Below the pieces are notes generated by a model. That model did no database searches. It was not told the origin of the DNA and worked only from the letters and a program-made list of their open reading frames with translations. Source: Pseudomonadota bacterium (GTDB lineage: Bacteria > Desulfobacterota > Binatia > Binatales > Binataceae). Taken from it: a DNA stretch of 47,207 nt. Position numbers and translations under genes: made by a program. The stretch covers positions 1 through 47,207 of the forward strand of contig JAJPJA010000072.1 in NCBI GenBank assembly GCA_021324455.1. Direction: 5' to 3'. How positions within the stretch are numbered: position 1 is the first letter of the stretch; each line of letters starts with the position of its first letter. Of this stretch, positions 25,488 to 34,696 are shown in pieces.

Positions 25488-28478
25488 TCAGGGTGAAGGC
25501 GGCAGCACCATCGTCGGTGAACGCCCCGATACGGCGCCGCAAGCGTCCACGTAATCCATGCGGTAGTACAGCCCGCCCAGTGAGCGGTCCATAAAAAGCT
25601 GGCAGCCGCGGGTGCATTCAATGCCCGTGAATGAAGCCGGGAGCGACTCCTGGTATATGTAGCTGTAGTGCAGGATAGCCCGATGCGCGGGCGCAAGCGC
25701 CGGCGCCGCACAAGGCAATCGCTCCGCGCTGATTTGCCTCGGTCCGCTTGCGCCGCCGAGCTCCGGCCGCCCGGCATGACCGTTGCGCAGCGCTCCCGGT
25801 TTATCCAACGAGGGGGCGGCCACCGCGACGGATTTGAGAATCTCGCCCGCAGCCGGAAACAGGTAGACCAGGGTCTCGCCGGCGTCCAACGTAGCACGCT
25901 CTCCGCCACGGTTCGAAACGACGTCGGTCGCGATACCGTCGTACGCGATACGGTAGCGAACGGCGGGGCTGCCGGTGCGATACGGAGTAAAATCCACCGC
26001 GACAGTGCGCGGCCAGTCGTTGCCGTTGACGATCATCAGCATCCGCCCGCCCAACCCCTGGCGCGCCGCGGTCACGATGTTTCTGCCGTAGGCCGGCGAA
26101 CTCAGCGCCCGCCCCAGCACATAGGGCGCCAGCGTTTTGGTCAGTGGACTGGCCGCAAACGCCATCGCGCGCCAGTTCTCGCGTACCGCCGGGTCTGTGG
26201 CCAGTGGACTGGCGCCGGTCTGCAGCGTGGTGCCCAGCGGCGCCTTGACCCGCGCGGCCAGGTTGCGCGGCGGCTCGAACTGGTACAGCCGCACGCCCGC
26301 GCCGCCCAGCGCGGCCGCCGTCATGATCGTCGAGGTCGTCGCCGGTCCGGCCAGGCCCGGCGTCTGCAGCCGGTCGGCTGGTGGAGTGTAGTAGGCCGCG
26401 CCGGGCGTCTGTTTGACGTACATGAAGCTGGAGATGCCGGCCAGAAAGAGCTGCGGCCGATCCAGCAGCATCAACGGCTGACGCTGGTAGAACAGCTCGC
26501 GCATCCAGTAGTTGAACTCCTGCACGCCGCCCGACCACGGGTAGGTATGCCGCAGATTGAACGAATCCCAATAATGCGACGCGTAATCGCTGATACCACC
26601 GCGGCCCATCCAGTTGCCCTGCACCACGGCCGGCGCGATGCCCAGGACCGGCCAACTGATCGGCACCGACCGCGCCGCCGTATGGATCCATCCGGTGATG
26701 TCGGTGAGCGCGGAATTGGGTACCGGCGGGATACACGGATGCGCGGGGCATCCGCCGATGTTGCCGGCCCACCATAGGAATTCCAGGTTGGGATCGTTGC
26801 GTGCGGTAAAGGTTCCGCTGAGCGGTCCGGCGGGCCTGAACGCGAAGGAATCGGGGCCGATATCGGTCGCCGTGAACATCTGGCCCGGCGGCGTGTTGAG
26901 GCTCCGATGCAGCGAATGGTCCAAAGCGAAGCGGACGCCGGAGGGGAAGCGTTTGGGCGTCACGGGATTGTGCGGCCATCTCACCCTGCACTTCATCCCG
27001 CAGCATGAGATGGCCGTGAAGCTGGCGGGCGCGCCGACCTTGCCGGGCGGTTTGGGCGTTGCGCCCCACATCATACTGGCCTCGTCCACCATGTCGGCGC
27101 CGATAGCAACGCCGGTGGACGCCATCAGGGTCATCGCATACTGTACGGCATATTTTCCATACGGCCAGTTCAGGGTCCACCACGCCTCGCCGCCGATGTT
27201 GCGCGCGACGTCGTCGCCGGTGCCGAAGATATGGAAGCCGTGGTCGCGGGCGAAGAGCCAGTCGGGCGCCGCGGAGTTATACAGCGATCGCATCCAGGCG
27301 CGGTAATCGGCGCGCAGGTCGCGCGGATTGAGGTAAAAGCCGCGCGACAGGGTGTTGACGCCGGCGCGTCTGACCTCGGCCGTCAGAACCGGATCGGCGC
27401 GCAAGTCCGCGGGCTGCAGTACGAAGGGCGCGACCACGAACAGCGACCGGCCGCGCCGGTAAGCGCCCAGCATGCGGCCGTCGCCGGCGAAATGCGGAAT
27501 CCCGTCGGCGTTGCGCACCCATACGCGGACCGCGGTGCTTTTGCCGCCGTCAGCCAGCGTGATAACCGCGAATCCAGGCCGCCGCGCCGTCAGCATACCG
27601 GCCGCCGATACCGCCGCGACGGCGCCGTCGCTTGAGGTATAGAGCGGCGCCGCACACGCGCCGCTGCTGCCGTCGGTGAACAGCCGCCGGCAGGTCAGCG
27701 CCAGGCGGCGGCCGGGACGCAGGTAAACATGCAGATAATTCGCCGCGATATCCATCAGCGTGCGGCCGTTTTCGATATCGACCACACGCTCGTAGGCGCC
27801 GCGCCAGTTGTAGTATGACTTGTTCTCGCGATGCGCGGGCGGCCAGAAGTCGGAATGCATCGCGACGTACAATTCGTGGCGGCCGTTGGTAAACCGGGTC
27901 GTATCCAGGCGCATCGTGACGGCGGCGGAATGGCGGCCCAGGTTGTCGGTCCACGCGCTCGCGAGTATCTCGCCGTCGATATAGCCCAGCCATAGGGCGG
28001 GATAGTAGCGAGTGTCGGTGGCGGAGAAGGAAAGCGTCAGCGTGCCGCTCAAGGTGGAGGGCAACGCGGGTCCCGCGATCTTCATCGAGTTGCCGCGATT
28101 GCGGATGGTGAACGCGCGATCCGCGGCGGCGACCACCTGGCCGAAGCTGTCGCGCGCGATGGCTTGAACCGCGCAACTCCCATCGGCGGCATACGCGGTG
28201 TTCCAGCCGATCGCGAATGGCGGCCGCTGCGCGATTCCCAGCCGCCGCGAACCCAGCCGGTACTCGACGCTGGCGATCGATTTGATCCTGGTCGCGACCG
28301 CCAGCCGGCAGACGCCGCCGACCAAATCGTTGGCCGGCTGGACGATGGCCAGCGGCGCAAAGGACCGCAGCCGGGCGGCGCCAGGCGCCTCACCGCAAAC
28401 CGTTCCGCGAGGACAGATTAAGAGCAAAAACGCGGCCGCGATGTATCGCAGGTTTTTACTCACCCGACAAACCCCCAT
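25488..28478 (-). CDS. Large secreted protein of unknown function
   Basis: The protein has 996 aa from ATG 28478; GTG 28463 (VSKNLRYIAAAFLLL) is equally possible. The frame is open to 28562 but that part is not signal-like. A signal peptide (RYIAAAFLLLICPRGTVCG) leads to Ig/cadherin-like regions (about residues 40-170 and 170-270), a Big-2-like segment (SSDGAVAAVSAAGMLTARRPG), then a ~500-residue globular part rich in Trp, Tyr and Asp. That part has DWLFARDHGFHIFGTGDD, IGADMVDEASMMWGA and NLEFLWWAGN, which recall TIM-barrel glycoside hydrolases. The C-terminus is Pro/Cys-containing. No catalytic pair can be assigned. It may act on an extracellular polymer. Its link with the downstream cassette is only strand and proximity. 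Confidence 0.75.
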   Translation of the reverse strand: MGVCRVSKNLRYIAAAFLLLICPRGTVCGEAPGAARLRSFAPLAIVQPANDLVGGVCRLAVATRIKSIASVEYRLGSRRLGIAQRPPFAIGWNTAYAADGSCAVQAIARDSFGQVVAAADRAFTIRNRGNSMKIAGPALPSTLSGTLTLSFSATDTRYYPALWLGYIDGEILASAWTDNLGRHSAAVTMRLDTTRFTNGRHELYVAMHSDFWPPAHRENKSYYNWRGAYERVVDIENGRTLMDIAANYLHVYLRPGRRLALTCRRLFTDGSSGACAAPLYTSSDGAVAAVSAAGMLTARRPGFAVITLADGGKSTAVRVWVRNADGIPHFAGDGRMLGAYRRGRSLFVVAPFVLQPADLRADPVLTAEVRRAGVNTLSRGFYLNPRDLRADYRAWMRSLYNSAAPDWLFARDHGFHIFGTGDDVARNIGGEAWWTLNWPYGKYAVQYAMTLMASTGVAIGADMVDEASMMWGATPKPPGKVGAPASFTAISCCGMKCRVRWPHNPVTPKRFPSGVRFALDHSLHRSLNTPPGQMFTATDIGPDSFAFRPAGPLSGTFTARNDPNLEFLWWAGNIGGCPAHPCIPPVPNSALTDITGWIHTAARSVPISWPVLGIAPAVVQGNWMGRGGISDYASHYWDSFNLRHTYPWSGGVQEFNYWMRELFYQRQPLMLLDRPQLFLAGISSFMYVKQTPGAAYYTPPADRLQTPGLAGPATTSTIMTAAALGGAGVRLYQFEPPRNLAARVKAPLGTTLQTGASPLATDPAVRENWRAMAFAASPLTKTLAPYVLGRALSSPAYGRNIVTAARQGLGGRMLMIVNGNDWPRTVAVDFTPYRTGSPAVRYRIAYDGIATDVVSNRGGERATLDAGETLVYLFPAAGEILKSVAVAAPSLDKPGALRNGHAGRPELGGASGPRQISAERLPCAAPALAPAHRAILHYSYIYQESLPASFTGIECTRGCQLFMDRSLGGLYYRMDYVDACGAVSGRSPTMVLPPSP

Positions 28479-28607
28479 ACCGTACCACCAAGACGTCATG
28501 CGCGAGCAGCAGCTCGGCCCGCTGAAGCCCGTGCGCCGCCTTTGGAGAGCGCGCGCCGACAACTAAAGCATTTTGATAGCGCGCGTCCATACCGGGTATC
28601 ATCGGGA

Positions 28608-28650
28608 GATGCCTGCGGCGCGCACGCCTGTGCGCGAGTTAGAAGGCATC
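28608..28650. repeat. Nested inverted repeat
   Basis: Outer arms GATGCC (28608-28613) and GGCATC (28645-28650) enclose a perfect 7-base hairpin CGCGCAC / GTGCGCG with a 4-base loop (28619-28636). There is no following T-run, so it is not a normal terminator. It could be an RNA structure or a protein-binding site. Confidence 0.5.
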
Positions 28651-28845
28651 GCCCCGCGAACAGGACGCAGCGAAAGATTCCGCTGTTTGGATTTGTAACC
28701 ATTTGGACGCAATTTCGTCCAGCATGATACACGGTTTGCGCAAGACCTGACGGCCCGCGTATTTCAAACGAGCCTTGCGTGAACGAATGTTTCAAATTCG
28801 TTGAAAAATAGGCGATGGCGAGCTATTGCGTCAGCAGCGACAAAC

Positions 28846-28867
28846 TGTTTAAGTATTGAATTAAACA
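28846..28867. promoter_or_regulatory. Operator-like palindrome upstream of XRE gene
   Basis: TGTTTAA (28846-28852) and TTAAACA (28861-28867) form 7-base arms around an 8-base AT-rich centre, 23 bases before the GTG start of the XRE gene. A possible promoter (TTGCGT at 28827, AT-rich -10 inside the palindrome) would be blocked by binding here. Autoregulation by the XRE protein is the simplest idea. Confidence 0.5.
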
Positions 28868-28890
28868 CTTTGGTTAGGAGACAACTACGA

Positions 28891-29313
28891 GTGACGGCCG
28901 ATCAGAATTTCGCGTCTTTAATCCGCAGGCAGCGCCGCCAACTTGACCTCACGCAGGAGGAGGTAGCCCGTCGTATCGGTACTTCGATCGGTTACATTAC
29001 CCTGCTCGAAACCGGACGGCGCCATCCTTCCGAGAAGGTCATAACCAAGCTGGCCAAGGTGTTGGGCCTTGACCAGCGCGAACTGTTTTTCTCCGCCAAT
29101 CCGAGCACCGAGCGGCTGGTGTACGAACAGGCCAAACCCAGCGGGCGCTCGGTGTGGGAGGAGTTTTCCAAAGACGACCGCCTGCGCAAGATCCACGGCA
29201 TCAGCGACCAGGAGATGCGGACGCTGTCGCAGATAGCACTGATGGGCGACGTGCGTTCCTCGCGCGATTTCCTCTTCATCCTGAACACCATCCGGCACGC
29301 CCTGGGGAAGTAG
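28891..29313 (+). CDS. XRE-family (HTH_3) transcriptional regulator
   Basis: The protein has 140 aa from GTG at 28891, which has TAGGAG ten bases upstream; the open frame to 28801 runs across the palindrome and is probably not translated. The Cro/CI-type HTH is at residues 6-62 (SLIRRQRRQLDLTQEEVARRIGTSIGYITLLETGRRHPS). The C-terminal half (FFSANPSTERLVYEQ, GISDQEMRTLSQIALMG and NTIRHALGK) has no sensor domain that I recognise. Target genes may be the divergent secreted protein or itself. Confidence 0.87.
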   Translation: MTADQNFASLIRRQRRQLDLTQEEVARRIGTSIGYITLLETGRRHPSEKVITKLAKVLGLDQRELFFSANPSTERLVYEQAKPSGRSVWEEFSKDDRLRKIHGISDQEMRTLSQIALMGDVRSSRDFLFILNTIRHALGK

Positions 29314-29634
29314 CTTTCTGGCGAGAAATCGACGCGAGGCGGCACTGAGGCCGATTGCGCCTCGCGTTGATTCAGATCATAAAAGTTCCGCGACTTTTCC
29401 CGCGCACACGCGGTGATGCGCCGGTGCGCCTGTTCCTCCCGCCGCATACGCACTTCCCGATTCGAGCCGATTCCGGTACTGGGGGCGGAATGCCGGTTCC
29501 GCCGATCGGCGTCGATCAACTTGCGCGTGATTGAAAAGAGTTAGTAAGAAGCAGTAACCGGGAATAGAACCGGCGCGGATACCCGTATCGCGGCGCGTGC
29601 CCGCCGCGCCGGCCGGAAAGATGAGGTAATTGCT
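29314..29634. other. Intergenic region
   Basis: This 321-base gap follows the XRE gene. Apart from the hairpin at 29329-29370, nothing functional is recognised; GAGG at 29623-29626 is the probable ribosome site for the TTG start at 29635. Confidence 0.5.
29329..29370. terminator. Hairpin after the XRE gene, possible terminator
   Basis: TCGACGCGAGGCG (29329-29341) pairs with CGCCTCGCGTTGA (29358-29370) with one G-T wobble, enclosing a 16-base loop. It starts 16 bases after the XRE stop. A strong T-run is lacking, so it may be a stabilising structure rather than an intrinsic terminator. Confidence 0.45.
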
Positions 29635-30744
29635 TTGGAAATCAGCGTTTTTTACGAGCTGGAGACTTCCGACCCTTCGCCCGCCTCCGTCCGGCGCATC
29701 TACCGGGAATGCATTGAGCAGGTGCAGTTGGCCGACAGCCTGGGCTACCGCGCGGTGTGGTTCACCGAGCATCATTTCCTGGAGCGCTTTTCCTACAGCT
29801 CCGCGCCCGAAGAAGTGCTGGCCTTTTTGGCCGCCAAAACTCAACGGATCCGCCTCGGCCACGGCATCGTGCTGCTGCCATTCAACATCAATCATCCGGT
29901 GCGCGTTGCCGAACGGATCGCGGTGCTGGACACGCTGTCGGACGGACGGGTGGAATTCGGCGGCGGCCGCGCGATTTGCGAATCGGAGCTGTCCGCGTTC
30001 CATGTCGATCCCGATCTCACACGCCCGCAATGGGAAGAAGCGTTGGCGATGCTGCCGCAAATCTGGACCCAGGACAAATTCAAATGGGACGGCAAGCTGA
30101 TCCAGGTGCCGGAGCGCGCCGTCATCCCCAAGCCCGTCCAGCAGCCGCATCCGCCGATGTCGGTCGCATGCACCCAGGCCTCGACGGTGGAATTCGCGGC
30201 CGAGCACGGTCTGGGCGTACTCGGATTCGGCATCAGCGAAGCGAACTCCAACGAGTACGTGAGGACCTATCGCGAAAAGATCCGCAGCGCCAGGCCCATC
30301 GGCAAATTTGTCAACAATCATTTCTCGGTGCTGCGGATGGCGCTGTGTTCGAACAACGATCGCGAGGCGCTCGATCTGCAGGGCGCCAACATGAAGATGT
30401 ACACGCATCAGACGCGCGACCTGTTCGCCCCCTGGATCGACGGCAAGCCGCCCACCAGCTACCGCAAAATTATCGAGAACTTCGTCAAGAATTTCGCGCA
30501 AGTCGATCAGATTCCGATGGAGGATGTGGTCAAGTTCGGCGGCGCATGCATCGGCGACCCCGCCCGATGTATCGACTCGCTGCAATACCTGGAAGATGCC
30601 GGCGTGGACGAAGTGATGCTGTTCATGCAGCTCTACACCACGCCGCACGATCAGATCATGAAGTCGATCGATCTGTTCGCGAATAAGGTGCTGCCGAAGA
30701 TCAAGACGTCATCGGCGCATCGCGAGCAGAGCGCATCGGCCTGA
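29635..30744 (+). CDS. LLM-class flavin-dependent oxidoreductase
   Basis: The protein has 369 aa from TTG at 29635 with GAGG upstream. It belongs to the luciferase-alpha-like LLM group: YRAVWFTEHHFLERF, RIRLGHGIVLLPFNINHPVRVAERIAVLD, DGRVEFGGGRAICESEL, VDEVMLFMQLYT. It shares the EHHF and GxGR patterns with the gene at 7085. No adjacent reductase or partner is seen, so electrons must come from reduced flavin or F420 supplied elsewhere. The substrate is unknown. Confidence 0.88.
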   Translation: MEISVFYELETSDPSPASVRRIYRECIEQVQLADSLGYRAVWFTEHHFLERFSYSSAPEEVLAFLAAKTQRIRLGHGIVLLPFNINHPVRVAERIAVLDTLSDGRVEFGGGRAICESELSAFHVDPDLTRPQWEEALAMLPQIWTQDKFKWDGKLIQVPERAVIPKPVQQPHPPMSVACTQASTVEFAAEHGLGVLGFGISEANSNEYVRTYREKIRSARPIGKFVNNHFSVLRMALCSNNDREALDLQGANMKMYTHQTRDLFAPWIDGKPPTSYRKIIENFVKNFAQVDQIPMEDVVKFGGACIGDPARCIDSLQYLEDAGVDEVMLFMQLYTTPHDQIMKSIDLFANKVLPKIKTSSAHREQSASA

Positions 30745-30849
30745 ACCGCCGGCGCGGCGCCCGCTCCGGCCTCACCTTCACCGGCGTTGGCTTGACGAAA
30801 AGGCGGCGGGCGGGAACTTCCGCCCCGGCCACTTGGCTTCGGCCGCCGG

Positions 30850-33303
30850 CTACGCGCCGGGCAATGGATTTGCCTCTTCCCAATAAATGACGCCGCGCGC
30901 GCGCATTTCGGCGATCTGATCGGCGCTGTAACCCAGCTCCTGCATCACACGCACCGTGTACTCGCCCGGAAACGGTCCCGGCAGCAGCCGCGGCGGCGCG
31001 GCTGAAAACTTGATTATCGCCCCGTGGCGCAGGTACTTGCCGAAACGCGGACTCTCGACCTCCGCCGTCATGCCGTTGGCGGCAGCCTGCGGATGCTCCT
31101 CAAGGAATTTGCCGACGCTGGAGTCGGCCTGCACACACGCCACCCCGGCCGCGGTCAGAAGCTGCTCCCAATGCTCGGAGGAGCGCGCGGCAAAGATTTT
31201 GCCGAGCTCCTGCGCCAGTTGCGCGTCATGCTCCCTGCGGGCGGCGGCGCTGGCGAAACGCGCATCCGCGAGCAGGTCCGCGCGGCCAACTGCGCGGCAA
31301 AACGCCTGCCATTCCCGGTCGAACACGCACGCCAGAAATACCCATCCTTCGCCGGCCGGATAAAGACGATACAGCGCGTTGAGCCCGAAGCATTGCTCGT
31401 CCGGCAGCGCATAGGGCGGCCGGCCCGCGTAATCGTACGCCTCATCGGCGTTGGCCCACGCGTTCCCCTGCAGCATCGTGACTTCAATCGCCTGTCCGCG
31501 GCCGCTGCGCGCGCGCGCCAGCAGGGCCATCATGATACTGGTCGCGACCGCCTGCGAGGTGTTGGGGTCCGGATTACCCTCATTGGCGCGCATCAGCAGG
31601 CGCGATACTTCCTTGATTTCCTCCAGGTTCATCGGCTGATCGGGCGGCGGAGGATTGCCGCGGCCGGCCTGGCGCAGCGCCCCGCCCAGCAGCGCGCCGG
31701 GAATCGGATGGGCCCCGGGACGCCGATGATGCGGCCCGGTGGCGCCGTAGGCCCCGACGTAAACGTGAATCATGCGCGGATTGATGCGGCTGCAGGTCTC
31801 CCAATCGATCCCCAGACGCTGCGGCGCGCCGGGCCTGAAGTTGTGCAACAAAATGTCGGATTTTGCTATCAACTGATGGATGATGTTCTGGCCTTCCGGG
31901 CTCTGCAGGTTGACCTGGATGGCCTCCTTGCCGGCGTGGTTCTTCATGTTCATCGGCGCCATGCCGCCGCCCGTGCTGATTGTCTGCTCGCGCTCCGGGG
32001 TGGCGTCGACCTTGATCACGCGCACGCCCATCTCCGCCAGCATTTCGGCGGCGTACGGCCCCGCGATCACCATCGAAAAGTCCAGCATCGTGAGCCCCTC
32101 GAGCAGCGGCCGGCCGCCGTTGGCGGTCGGGGCGGCGGCCGCAACCGCTCTGGGTTTCGCCGCCGCGCGCCCCAGCACCTCCGCCGTATGCTGACCCAGG
32201 GCGGGCGCGGGACCGCCCACCTGCCCCGGCGTGTCGCTCAGCTTTGCGATCAGCCCCACGGTGGTGAGCTTGCCCACGCGCGGGTCGTCGATTTCGACCG
32301 CGTGATGATTATGCACGAACTGCTCATGCTTCATGCCGTCCACGGCGTAGCGGTAGGGTTCGCCCGCGATATTGCCGTCTTCGACATAAAGTTGAATCCA
32401 CTCGGCGAGCGTCCGCTCCTGCATCCTGTTGAGGATCAATTCGCGCAGGGCTTCGCGTGCTTCATGATTCAGAATCGGCGCGCGTTTGAACAGTTCCTCC
32501 TCGAGCACCCATCCCAGGCCGACCGCCTTCAAATAGGCGCGGAAGAGGCGGTCCATCAGATTGGCGTGCTGCAGCCATTGTCCGTCTTTGGTGCGCACCG
32601 GGATGTACTGCAGCATCGGCAGGCGAATCGCGGCGCCCAAAGAGCCGGGGGAGAACTTTTTGGGGTCCTTACGCGAAAGCTGGCGCATCATCAGCCCCGC
32701 CAGATCGTAGGGAATCATGTTCTGCAGGATACTGGTCTGGACCCACTGGCCGCGGCCGGCGGTATCGCGCGACAGCAGCACGGCCAGGATACCGCGGACG
32801 GCGGCCTGGCTGGAGGCCCAGGTCGCGACCTGGACCGCGCTGTAGGCAGGGCCTTCGCGATTCATCTGGCCGCTGAAATCCATCATCCGGCCGGATTTTG
32901 CCGCGATGGCGCCTTCGTAACCCGGAACCTGGCTGAGCGGACCCTGCTGGCCCCATCCGCTGATCGAGGCGTAGACCAGGCGCGGATTGATCGATGACAG
33001 GGTGGCGTAATCGATCCCCAGCCGCTGCGTCACACCGGGCCGGAAGGTTTCGATTACGACATCGGCCTGCGCGGCCAGCCGCTGCGCCTGCTCGCGGCCG
33101 GCGGCGTTCTTAAGGTCGATCACCGCGCTTTTCTTGCCCCGGTTCCACGACAGCCACGCCGGATGATTACGGAACGGATCGCCGGATGGCGGCTCGATTT
33201 TGATAACTTCGGATCCGAAGTCGGCCAGGACCGCCGTGGCCAGTCCACCAGCCATGCCCCAACTGAAGTCCAGAACTACAAGTCCGTCGCACGGTCCGGC
33301 CAT
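30850..33303 (-). CDS. Fused two-domain CaiB/BaiF (family III) CoA-transferase
   Basis: An 817-aa protein made of two CaiB/BaiF domains, about twice the normal ~400 aa. Domain 1 (about 1-375) opens with LVVLDFSWGMAGGLATAVLADFGSEVIKIEPP, and domain 2 (about 398-817) with LTMLDFSMVIAGPYAAEMLAEMGVRVIKVD. The catalytic Asp of the family lies just before the aligned SQA segment. Domain 2 has D579 there (NPDPNTSQA), while domain 1 has T161 (VATWASSQA), suggesting that only the second half is catalytic. Such enzymes move CoA between acids and acyl-CoA esters. ATG at 33303 is preceded by AGGAGGAT. A ferritin-like gene is divergent. Confidence 0.88.
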   Translation of the reverse strand: MAGPCDGLVVLDFSWGMAGGLATAVLADFGSEVIKIEPPSGDPFRNHPAWLSWNRGKKSAVIDLKNAAGREQAQRLAAQADVVIETFRPGVTQRLGIDYATLSSINPRLVYASISGWGQQGPLSQVPGYEGAIAAKSGRMMDFSGQMNREGPAYSAVQVATWASSQAAVRGILAVLLSRDTAGRGQWVQTSILQNMIPYDLAGLMMRQLSRKDPKKFSPGSLGAAIRLPMLQYIPVRTKDGQWLQHANLMDRLFRAYLKAVGLGWVLEEELFKRAPILNHEAREALRELILNRMQERTLAEWIQLYVEDGNIAGEPYRYAVDGMKHEQFVHNHHAVEIDDPRVGKLTTVGLIAKLSDTPGQVGGPAPALGQHTAEVLGRAAAKPRAVAAAAPTANGGRPLLEGLTMLDFSMVIAGPYAAEMLAEMGVRVIKVDATPEREQTISTGGGMAPMNMKNHAGKEAIQVNLQSPEGQNIIHQLIAKSDILLHNFRPGAPQRLGIDWETCSRINPRMIHVYVGAYGATGPHHRRPGAHPIPGALLGGALRQAGRGNPPPPDQPMNLEEIKEVSRLLMRANEGNPDPNTSQAVATSIMMALLARARSGRGQAIEVTMLQGNAWANADEAYDYAGRPPYALPDEQCFGLNALYRLYPAGEGWVFLACVFDREWQAFCRAVGRADLLADARFASAAARREHDAQLAQELGKIFAARSSEHWEQLLTAAGVACVQADSSVGKFLEEHPQAAANGMTAEVESPRFGKYLRHGAIIKFSAAPPRLLPGPFPGEYTVRVMQELGYSADQIAEMRARGVIYWEEANPLPGA

Positions 33304-33498
33304 CTGATCCTCCTTCTGACGCGGCTTATCGGCACGGCGCCGTCATCTTATCGCGCACGCGCACTCCGTAGCATGCCCCGAAGCGGCAAAAAAATGAAGC
33401 GCCGCGGCCGCACGGGACGGCCGACAAATTATTGGTTGGCGGAGTGCGGGGTGCGGTATCATGAAACTGACATCAGTTCTGTTTTACGGAGAGTCCGC

Positions 33499-34053
33499 AT
33501 GCCTCACGACAGCCATCTCTCGAGCATCGCTGAAATCCGCGCGCGCGCCCGCCGACACCTCGAAAGCGGGGCCGTTACCGAAGAGTATAAAGCCGATCGC
33601 GCCCAGGTGATCAGGATTCTGAATGAACTCCTGGCCACCGAACTGGTCTGCATGCTGCGCTACAAGAGCCATTACTTCAACGCCGCCGGAATCCACGCCG
33701 ACGCGGTCAAGGCCGAATTTCTGCAGCATGCCCGGGAGGCGCAACAGCACGCCGAATCGATCGCCAACCGTATCGTTGAGCTCAACGGCGAGCCGGACTT
33801 CAATCCCAGAGACCTCGCCGCGCGCAGCCGGTCGGAATTCAGGTCGCCGCCCGGCCTGATCGAGATGATCCGCGACGATCTCGTGGCCGAGCGGATCGCG
33901 GTCGAATCCTACTCGGAAGTGGCGCGCTGGCTGGAACAGGAGGATATCACCACCGCCAGGCTGATGAAGGAGATCCTGACGGTTGAAGAGCGGCACGCCA
34001 CCGACATGAAAAAATTCATCGCGCGCCTGCTGGAAGCGCAGAAGCCTGATTGA
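33499..34053 (+). CDS. Ferritin-like (bacterioferritin-type) protein
   Basis: The protein has 184 aa from ATG at 33499 with CGGAGAG upstream. It forms a four-helix bundle with likely metal ligands E48 (ATELVCMLRYKSHYF), E80/H84 (HAREAQQHAE), E131 (AERIAVESY) and E163/H166 (VEERHATDM). The segment IANRIVELNGEPDFNP is common in bacterioferritin-like proteins. In many relatives the second helix reads EEQxH; here the Glu three before His is Ala (A81), so the diiron site may be atypical. Iron storage or oxidative stress protection is expected. Confidence 0.82.
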   Translation: MPHDSHLSSIAEIRARARRHLESGAVTEEYKADRAQVIRILNELLATELVCMLRYKSHYFNAAGIHADAVKAEFLQHAREAQQHAESIANRIVELNGEPDFNPRDLAARSRSEFRSPPGLIEMIRDDLVAERIAVESYSEVARWLEQEDITTARLMKEILTVEERHATDMKKFIARLLEAQKPD

Positions 34054-34141
34054 CCTCATATCGCATGAGGGGCTGGCGGATCGGGGGCTGCTTATCCGCC
34101 GGCGCATCACGATATCCTGCGCAAATCGCGGTGCGCCGTTT

Positions 34142-34174
34142 GCGGGCTCGGCGGCGCCGCGCCGCCAAGCCCGC
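34142..34174. terminator. GC-rich hairpin between convergent genes
   Basis: GCGGGCT-c-GGCGGC pairs with GCCGCC-a-AGCCCGC around a 5-base loop. It lies between the ferritin-like gene (plus) and the DUF35 gene (minus). There is no T-run, so termination is plausible but unproven. Confidence 0.4.
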
Positions 34175-34236
34175 GATGGCAAAGCGCACGGGTCGAGCCT
34201 GACGACTCGCGCGCCGCAGTGCGCTGGCTGTCAACA

Positions 34237-34662
34237 CTACGCTTTGCGGAACTTTGGCAGGGTCACTTCAGGCGTGACATCCTCGAACACCACTTCAACC
34301 GGCAAGTCGAGGCGCAGTTCTTCCGGCCTCGCATCGACGATCCAACTCACCATCCGCACGCCCTCTTCAAGTTCGATCACCACGGGACTGTAGGGAACGG
34401 CGTCGGCGAACTGCGGCATCATCGGTTGCGTTACCGTGGTGAAGGTAAAGACCTTGCCCTTGCCGGAGGATTTGGCCCATTCCCAATCGCGCGATGCGCA
34501 GCGGGCGCACATCTCGCGCGGGACGTGGCGCCAGGCGCCGCATTGCTTGCAGCGCTGGAAGCGCAGCTCATGTTGCTTGCAGAAGGCGTAGAATTCAGCG
34601 CCAAACCCATGGCGCCGCGGCAGCGGCCTGCCGTATTCGGGCGATGCTTTTGAATCTGTCAT
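34237..34662 (-). CDS. DUF35 OB-fold / zinc-ribbon protein
   Basis: The protein has 141 aa from ATG at 34662. An N-terminal helix (about 15-35) precedes a rubredoxin-like zinc ribbon (CKQCGAWRHVPREMCARC) and an OB-fold (about 70-140, VFTFTTVTQPMM and VVIELEEGVRMVSWI). DUF35 proteins form complexes with thiolase-like enzymes, for example in acyl-CoA condensation or retro-aldol side-chain cleavage. The gene follows a thiolase-like gene by 34 bases on the same strand, which fits this partnership. The frame is open upstream to 34731, but within the end of the thiolase gene. Confidence 0.9.
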   Translation of the reverse strand: MTDSKASPEYGRPLPRRHGFGAEFYAFCKQHELRFQRCKQCGAWRHVPREMCARCASRDWEWAKSSGKGKVFTFTTVTQPMMPQFADAVPYSPVVIELEEGVRMVSWIVDARPEELRLDLPVEVVFEDVTPEVTLPKFRKA

Positions 34663-34696
34663 GGCTTTTTCCGTAGCCGGGCGGCGCCCGCTGAAA

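Larger units (their letters stand above)
28479..28890. other. Divergent intergenic region with several inverted repeats
   Basis: This 412-base spacer lies between the secreted protein (minus) and the XRE gene (plus). It holds a nested hairpin at 28608-28650 (GATGCC...GGCATC around CGCGCAC-gcct-GTGCGCG), an inverted repeat at 28782-28802 (AACGAAT...ATTCGTT) and the operator-like palindrome at 28846-28867. No ORF with recognisable homology is seen. Confidence 0.6.

Noticed and set aside
31024..32997. 657-codon plus-strand ORF antisense to the CoA-transferase
   Set aside because: It lies wholly inside a well-supported CaiB/BaiF gene and is Arg/Gln/His-rich without motifs. Long antisense frames are expected with this GC-rich codon use.
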